Shown here one piece after another: positions 33,411 to 37,573 of a stretch of DNA of 37,573 nucleotides (position 1 is its first letter; the number at the start of each line of letters is the position of its first letter). The stretch is from positions 1-37,573 of the IMG/VR virus record IMGVR_UViG_3300047481_000991. The stretch is one strand, 5' to 3'. The translations under genes were made by a program, and so were the position numbers. This DNA is from a virus. Under the pieces are notes generated by a model. It was not told the DNA's origin, did no database searches, and saw only the letters and a list, made by a program, of their open reading frames with translations.

Positions 33411-33419
33411 TATAAGTAG
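33411..33419 (-). promoter_or_regulatory. Candidate late-promoter motif upstream of tmRNA
   Basis: Coding-strand CTACTTATA ends 34 nt before the tmRNA 5' end. Since tmRNA needs no ribosome binding site, this copy favours a promoter over a translation signal for the recurrent motif. Confidence 0.45.
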
Positions 33420-33433
33420 GAAGTCAATCAGAA

Positions 33434-34930
33434 TTAATTGTATCCTCGGAGAACTTTCATCACTTTATCTAAAGACAAATTTTTAAAAACCAAATCCTCT
33501 CTTGAGTTTTGACCTGGTACTCCGAAGTTGAAATTCATTTTTACAGAAAATTTGTTGAAAGTGTCGTTCTCTGGCATAACCATAGCAGAATAATAATCCG
33601 AAGGACCTTTTTTTCCTTCTGGGGTAGTGATTAACAAAAATCCTCCGAACCTGCCGCCGTGAATCTTTTCCACCCAAAAATTGTCCGTATCTTTTGGGTC
33701 TAAGTATTTGCTTGTGGATATATTCTTCCCACCGAAATCCTGTGAAGCCCGAATTTTAGATAAAATTGATTGGGTCGTTAGTGAAGATGTTTTATCACTT
33801 TCCCTCAACTTCCCCATCCGGACATCCCTATCGTGGGGTTTCTCCCCCATCGGAGGTTCGGTCGGACAGCTTGGCATATGATGGACCAATCCGCTCATGG
33901 GCATTCTATAACGAGTTTCGCTTGGAAGTATTTCACGTTTGCATCTAAAACACATATCTTTATTAGCCTCTCCCTCAAACTCTTTTAATAGATCATTTTT
34001 GGTAGAATTAGTTGGTAATGTGTGTCCACATGAACTACAAGACTTTGTTCCCTCAATATCATTATGAATCGAGGTTTCTCCATAAGTTCCTTTTTTACAC
34101 CTTACACATTTCTTACCAGTTATATCAATCGTCTTTTCTGGTTTCACTTCTGGCTTAGGCATTGTGAATGATTGTATCTCGTTCACGAGGTCCCAAAGAT
34201 TCTTTCCCATCACGTCATCATACACCGCAGAATCAATTTTATCCCATTGTTCATCCGTTGGTGACGGTGTGACACTTTCGATTTCGACATCAACTGACGT
34301 CTCATCAACTTCTGAATGAAATTCTCCGTGCGGTTGTGGTGTTCCGACTACGTTACCGGATACGGTTGCTTCATAGTCAAAATCCGACCCGTCTACATTG
34401 ACCGTGCCTTTAACGGTTTTTGAAAAGTGTTCCACATCTTCTTTTATCTGACCCGCAGCCAACTTCTGATTCAACTCAGCAGCAACCGCTTTTGCCCGAC
34501 CTTCATCATAATACTCCATACCAATCGGAGTCTCTTCATATTCGTCACCCATAGGGTCAGATGTCACCCGAACCACTTGATAAACAATCTCACGTTCGGC
34601 ATCTGGGTCCCGACTTCCTCTTGATAGGTCTTCTCGGTTTACAAAGAAATGAGTTTTCTTGCCGTTCGATGGCTGTCCACCGACGTTTTCTGACAAGTTA
34701 TACATCTGTCTAAAATAATTGTATCCGTAAACAATATCTCCGGCGAAAGAGTATACACCAATATCTCTACGTCCATCAGCGTAAGTCGCCCACACATACT
34801 CAAATTTCTTATCACCCATCATAAACGGTTTTTCTCCGTTCATCTGTCTCAAGTAGGTCACATACTGTTCTCCTGTGTCAACTTCGTTCAAACATTGACG
34901 GATAAGTTTTTTCAAAATGCCTTGTTTCAT
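33434..34930 (-). CDS. Unrecognised 498-aa protein with zinc-ribbon-like motifs
   Basis: N-terminus MKQGILKKLIRQCLNEVDTG, then a basic/aromatic region (YVWATYADGRRDIGVYSFAG). Residues about 265-300 have CVRC...CSSC, a zinc ribbon, and about 325-360 have CFRC...HHMPSC, a second possible zinc site. The C-terminal ~110 residues form a separate domain (FWVEKIHGGRFGGFLLITTP). Acidic linkers join the parts. No known phage family recognised. It follows the 573-residue gene by 21 nt and precedes the tmRNA. It could be an injected or DNA-associated protein, but that is a guess. Confidence 0.75.
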   Translation of the reverse strand: MKQGILKKLIRQCLNEVDTGEQYVTYLRQMNGEKPFMMGDKKFEYVWATYADGRRDIGVYSFAGDIVYGYNYFRQMYNLSENVGGQPSNGKKTHFFVNREDLSRGSRDPDAEREIVYQVVRVTSDPMGDEYEETPIGMEYYDEGRAKAVAAELNQKLAAGQIKEDVEHFSKTVKGTVNVDGSDFDYEATVSGNVVGTPQPHGEFHSEVDETSVDVEIESVTPSPTDEQWDKIDSAVYDDVMGKNLWDLVNEIQSFTMPKPEVKPEKTIDITGKKCVRCKKGTYGETSIHNDIEGTKSCSSCGHTLPTNSTKNDLLKEFEGEANKDMCFRCKREILPSETRYRMPMSGLVHHMPSCPTEPPMGEKPHDRDVRMGKLRESDKTSSLTTQSILSKIRASQDFGGKNISTSKYLDPKDTDNFWVEKIHGGRFGGFLLITTPEGKKGPSDYYSAMVMPENDTFNKFSVKMNFNFGVPGQNSREDLVFKNLSLDKVMKVLRGYN

Positions 34931-34938
34931 AGTGGTAA

Positions 34939-34948
34939 TATTAAATAG
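34939..34948 (-). promoter_or_regulatory. Variant of the candidate promoter motif
   Basis: Coding-strand CTATTTAATA lies 8 nt before ATG 34930. It is a one-base variant of the recurrent motif and a weaker call. Confidence 0.25.
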
Positions 34949-34951
34949 AGC

Positions 34952-36673
34952 TCAGTTTCCCTTAAACTGATTAAATGCTTCTACATAGTGTTCGTAGTTC
35001 TTTCTATCTCTCTCAGAATCGTTCGCTCCGGGCGGTGTCAGTTCCTCAAGACTTAACGGAGTGGAATGAATCTTGTTCACTTCGGTTTCCATGTGTTTCA
35101 TATTGGCAGAATACCGTGTATTGGGCTCTTCCATATCACGGTGCAACTGCCTAAGCTTTGAAGCTCTGTCGTTATCACCATGTCGCTGTGCCGCATATGC
35201 TTGTTTCAAAATTTCGAGTTTCTTCCTTCTCTGAGCAATAACGTCGGGTTTAGCCTGGTCCTCCGATTCGTCGTCATCCACCTTCTTGCGAAGCGGCATT
35301 ATAAGACGGTAATTTATATATGCGATAGCGTGGTCCAACATCCAAACAAATCTTTGCTGTGGATGGTCGCCCCTAATATCACCGAACTTGTTCATCACAT
35401 ATAACCTAGAAAAACTCAACTTGTCAAGCAAACCTTTCAACGCATGTCCTTTGAAGATTTTTAGAAACGCCTCCGGAGTTGTCGCGGATTCTTTAAGACG
35501 GCTTATTATTTCCGGTTGAACCAGTGCCGTGTCTTCATTTTCATTTACAGTAGGGGAGGTGGGTTTGTCAATCATATACTTTGAAAGTTCACTTAAAAGT
35601 TCTGTCGCACTTGCTTTGCCACCAAATTTTTCATTTATCTCACGCAATGCCTTCTTTATGTCAATTCCTCTGTCACGGAGATTTCTTATGATAGCAACAG
35701 CGGACGTGCCGTATTGACTCAATTTCTTCTCAAGTTCAGCGTAGAGAATGTCAGCTGGTATAACATCTCCTTCATCATCCGCCAAACTATCAATGGTCTT
35801 TATAATGACGTTCTTGATTTCTTTCTCCCCCGACTTTGCTGCGGCTCCCAACGCATCCAACTCAGCCTTAATGTTAATCATGTCTATCTTGTGACGCCGT
35901 TTCTCGGATTGTGACCACGTTGCTCCCTTGACGTGTTCATCGGATTCCATTTCCGAAAGTTTCTTGGAAAGTTCTGATATACGCTTTTGGATTTCGGATT
36001 GAGTTTCAGGTGAAGCCATCTCGGTTCCCATCAACTTGTGAAGACCTTCCATGTCAACTAACTTTATTCGGTTTTCCGGGTCGCCATCGGTTCTAACCTC
36101 CCATATCATTTCATTTGGGTCAAATCCACATTCCTTCACAATCTTAACAAACAGTGGAAGGTTTTTCTTATACATTTCTGGGTTGCTATACCATACAGTA
36201 AAATAACGTTTATCGTTTACAATAAAAATCCTAAATCTCCACGTCTCTTCGTAATGACCCCAAGTTTCGTTATCCTTACCAGGAACCGCATAGAGATGTT
36301 CAAACATGGAACCGACGAACTCCTCCAATGAACCATGACCCTTCGCGCCGGAAGCAAAAACGTCGAGCACTACGCGTTTAATGCGTTTATCCTTGTATGG
36401 GTCATAATGGTCGCTGGGATTGGAAAAGAAATGTATGGCCTTCTTATTGAGTTCTGGGTTGTGAAGCTGAACCACGGCTTTTTCTCCGGCTTTTGGGTCA
36501 TCGACTAATGCAACGTAATTATCGTCGGTGCCAGCTTTGGGGTCAGAAAAAACAAGCCCGGTTGCCGCAACTGCCTCATTTACATAGTAGCTGATGTATT
36601 TGGTCGTCCCATCAGGATTCTTCAATGCAAGTGTGTCAGGACTCTCCAACAATAGATCTTTTAACTTGGTCAT
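34952..36673 (-). CDS. Unrecognised 573-aa protein
   Basis: Starts MTKLKDLLLESPDTLALKNP. A mixed alpha/beta N-terminal half contains FASGAKGHGSLEEFVGSMFE and WRFRIFIVNDKRYFTVWYSN. A charged coiled-coil segment follows at ~225-280 (KRISELSKKLSEMESDEHVK), then a helical C-terminal half with HPQQRFVWMLDHAIAYINYR and a Lys/Arg/Asp-rich end. There is no signal peptide or membrane segment. It is the first minus-strand gene after the divergent intergenic region, so it may be at the start of a transcription unit. No function can be assigned. Confidence 0.75.
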   Translation of the reverse strand: MTKLKDLLLESPDTLALKNPDGTTKYISYYVNEAVAATGLVFSDPKAGTDDNYVALVDDPKAGEKAVVQLHNPELNKKAIHFFSNPSDHYDPYKDKRIKRVVLDVFASGAKGHGSLEEFVGSMFEHLYAVPGKDNETWGHYEETWRFRIFIVNDKRYFTVWYSNPEMYKKNLPLFVKIVKECGFDPNEMIWEVRTDGDPENRIKLVDMEGLHKLMGTEMASPETQSEIQKRISELSKKLSEMESDEHVKGATWSQSEKRRHKIDMINIKAELDALGAAAKSGEKEIKNVIIKTIDSLADDEGDVIPADILYAELEKKLSQYGTSAVAIIRNLRDRGIDIKKALREINEKFGGKASATELLSELSKYMIDKPTSPTVNENEDTALVQPEIISRLKESATTPEAFLKIFKGHALKGLLDKLSFSRLYVMNKFGDIRGDHPQQRFVWMLDHAIAYINYRLIMPLRKKVDDDESEDQAKPDVIAQRRKKLEILKQAYAAQRHGDNDRASKLRQLHRDMEEPNTRYSANMKHMETEVNKIHSTPLSLEELTPPGANDSERDRKNYEHYVEAFNQFKGN

Positions 36674-36978
36674 ATAGATGATACTCTATAATTAGTGATT
36701 CTCCAAACAAAACCGCCCAGAGATTTTTCGTTTAACGCCCTGCTCCCGCCCATTTTCCAAAAAACCGCCCAGAGAGAACTCCCGCTTTATCCGTTTTAAC
36801 TCATAAACCCGTTTTATCCACTTTAACACATAAAACCAATTATTACCCGGCGGTCATCCTCCATGAAACTTATTACCGTTCAACAGAAATCATTACCTGA
36901 GTGACTGCTTACATCAAAACAATTATTGGGGTTGGACAGACAAAGAACGCTCGGTCATAATGCTCTCTATCCTATCAT
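36674..36978. other. Divergent intergenic region with short repeats
   Basis: 305 nt between the leftward 573-residue gene and a rightward small gene. It holds a 15-bp direct repeat (36709-36723 and 36761-36775, core AAAACCGCCCAGAGA) and a 22-bp imperfect repeat (36786-36807 and 36813-36834, 19 of 22 identical). A weak motif variant is at 36687-36695. It probably holds divergent promoters; an origin or regulator site is possible. Confidence 0.6.
36709..36775. repeat. 15-bp direct repeat pair
   Basis: AAAACCGCCCAGAGA occurs exactly at 36709-36723 and 36761-36775, 52 bp apart. Its place in the divergent gap suggests a protein-binding site. Confidence 0.7.
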
Positions 36979-37209
36979 ATGAAGCCAATTGAGATACCCC
37001 GACAGTATATATGGGAAAATAGTCCAGAGTCAATTGAAGAATCACTAAGAGTAGCATTCAGTAATATACTGAATAATGAATATGTGGTATCTGCCTCCTA
37101 TAACCCAGAGACACGAATCGCTGAAGTCATACTGAGTAAAAAATCAATAGACTACATTAATATCTCCTTTACTGTCACCGACAAGGGAATTGAACCGCCC
37201 AAGGAATAA
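36979..37209 (+). CDS. Small hypothetical protein, 76 aa, on opposite strand
   Basis: The only plus-strand gene I accept. MKPIEIPRQYIWENSPESIE, helix SLRVAFSNILNNEYVV, strands EVILSKKSIDYINISFTVTD, ending GIEPPKE. Normal, protein-like composition and no overlapping minus-strand gene support it. No Shine-Dalgarno sequence is seen. It lies beside the repeat-rich window end. Function unknown; it could be a small early protein. Confidence 0.5.
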   Translation: MKPIEIPRQYIWENSPESIEESLRVAFSNILNNEYVVSASYNPETRIAEVILSKKSIDYINISFTVTDKGIEPPKE

Positions 37210-37573
37210 AATTTGCCCCTGGTTTTTTTGAGAAACCGCTCTAAAAGGTCAAAAATCCACCCAGGAAAACGTCATATAAGACATATAGGACGGCTAAATA
37301 ACCCTTATACGTCACCTAAGACGTAAAAAACAGCTAAAACAGACAAGAAGCGCACCAGAGAAAAAAATGCCGTGTGTTTGCAAGGTAAAAGTAAGCTAAA
37401 CGGAGAGGAAGCGCACCAGAGAAAAAAATGCCGTGTGTGTTGCGCCACTGTCGGCGTCACCCCGGTGGGGGGTACCGTCATATTCAGAAGTAGCCCCCCT
37501 TTTTGACGGGGGTTCCGCCCCCAGTATGGGGGGGATGCCGTCATTTTAAGGGGTTACCTGGGGTGGGTAGGGG
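37210..37573. other. Non-coding repeat-rich window end
   Basis: 364 nt without a convincing gene. It holds a 6-bp inverted repeat TACGTC/GACGTA (37308-37325) followed by an A run, a 31-bp direct repeat pair, and from about 37440 a G/C-run segment with possible hairpins (CCCC/GGGG; GGGGG-TTCCG-CCCCC). Base composition shifts sharply to high GC in the last ~130 nt. An ORF on the minus strand here (37305-37544) has atypical composition and is not called. Confidence 0.6.
37347..37438. repeat. 31-bp direct repeat pair
   Basis: GAAGCGCACCAGAG followed by seven A and TGCCGTGTGT occurs at 37347-37377 and 37408-37438, identical, 61 bp apart. Similar AGCTAAA-containing sequence precedes both copies, so the true repeat unit may be longer. 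Confidence 0.85.

Noticed and set aside
37305-37544. 79-codon minus-strand ORF in the repeat-rich end
   Set aside because: Built from G/C runs and direct repeats; the translation is low-complexity and not protein-like.
1-37573. Stop-codon reassignment, as in some large phages
   Set aside because: Genes end normally with TGA, TAA and TAG, and long frames are not interrupted by one particular stop.

Overview
The window is part of a large contractile-tailed (T4-like) bacteriophage genome. It reads almost entirely from right to left on the minus strand. Evidence for a tailed phage: a baseplate block (gp25-like and gp6-like wedge proteins, a gp5-like hub/spike protein and a giant tail protein), two collar-domain tail-fibre proteins, a gp55-like late sigma factor, a gp46/gp47-type Rad50/Mre11 pair, a gp61-like primase, a RuvC-like resolvase and PhoH. 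No capsid, terminase, sheath or polymerase genes are seen, so this is a fragment. TGA, TAA and TAG are all used as stops, so the code looks standard. No gene start I inspected has a strong Shine-Dalgarno sequence. The host cannot be named from this sequence; weak use of Shine-Dalgarno would fit, but does not prove, a Bacteroidota-like host.

Layout in transcription order (right to left). 37.57-36.67 kb: a non-coding end with direct repeats and G/C runs, one small plus-strand gene, and a repeat-bearing intergenic region. 36.67-33.43 kb: two large unrecognised proteins, the second with zinc-ribbon-like CxxC motifs. 33.38-32.99 kb: a complete one-piece tmRNA with a 21-codon tag reading frame. 32.6-30.7 kb: small hypothetical genes, a strong bidirectional terminator, and phoH. 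30.7-27.6 kb: two paralogous Ser/Ala-repeat collar-domain fibre proteins. 27.6-24.4 kb: an HD-domain protein, a membrane coiled-coil protein with a possible frameshifted extension, small genes, and the late sigma factor. 24.4-7.6 kb: the baseplate and virion structural block. 7.6-2.6 kb: RuvC-like, primase, Mre11-like and Rad50-like genes. 2.56-1 kb: a long structural protein whose repeat-coding 3' end runs off the window.

Main points of interest: (1) the phage-borne tmRNA; (2) a recurrent motif, ATAYTTATW on the coding strand, usually 4-14 nt before start codons and also 34 nt before the tmRNA, which looks like the phage late promoter and would make many mRNAs leaderless or nearly so; (3) an Mre11/Rad50 pair in which the Mre11 capping segment appears to have moved onto the N-terminus of the Rad50-like protein; (4) an A10 run at the end of a membrane-protein gene with an open -1 frame beyond it; (5) a virion beta-propeller protein with a dockerin-like pair of calcium-binding repeats and a C-terminal tail shared with its neighbour.
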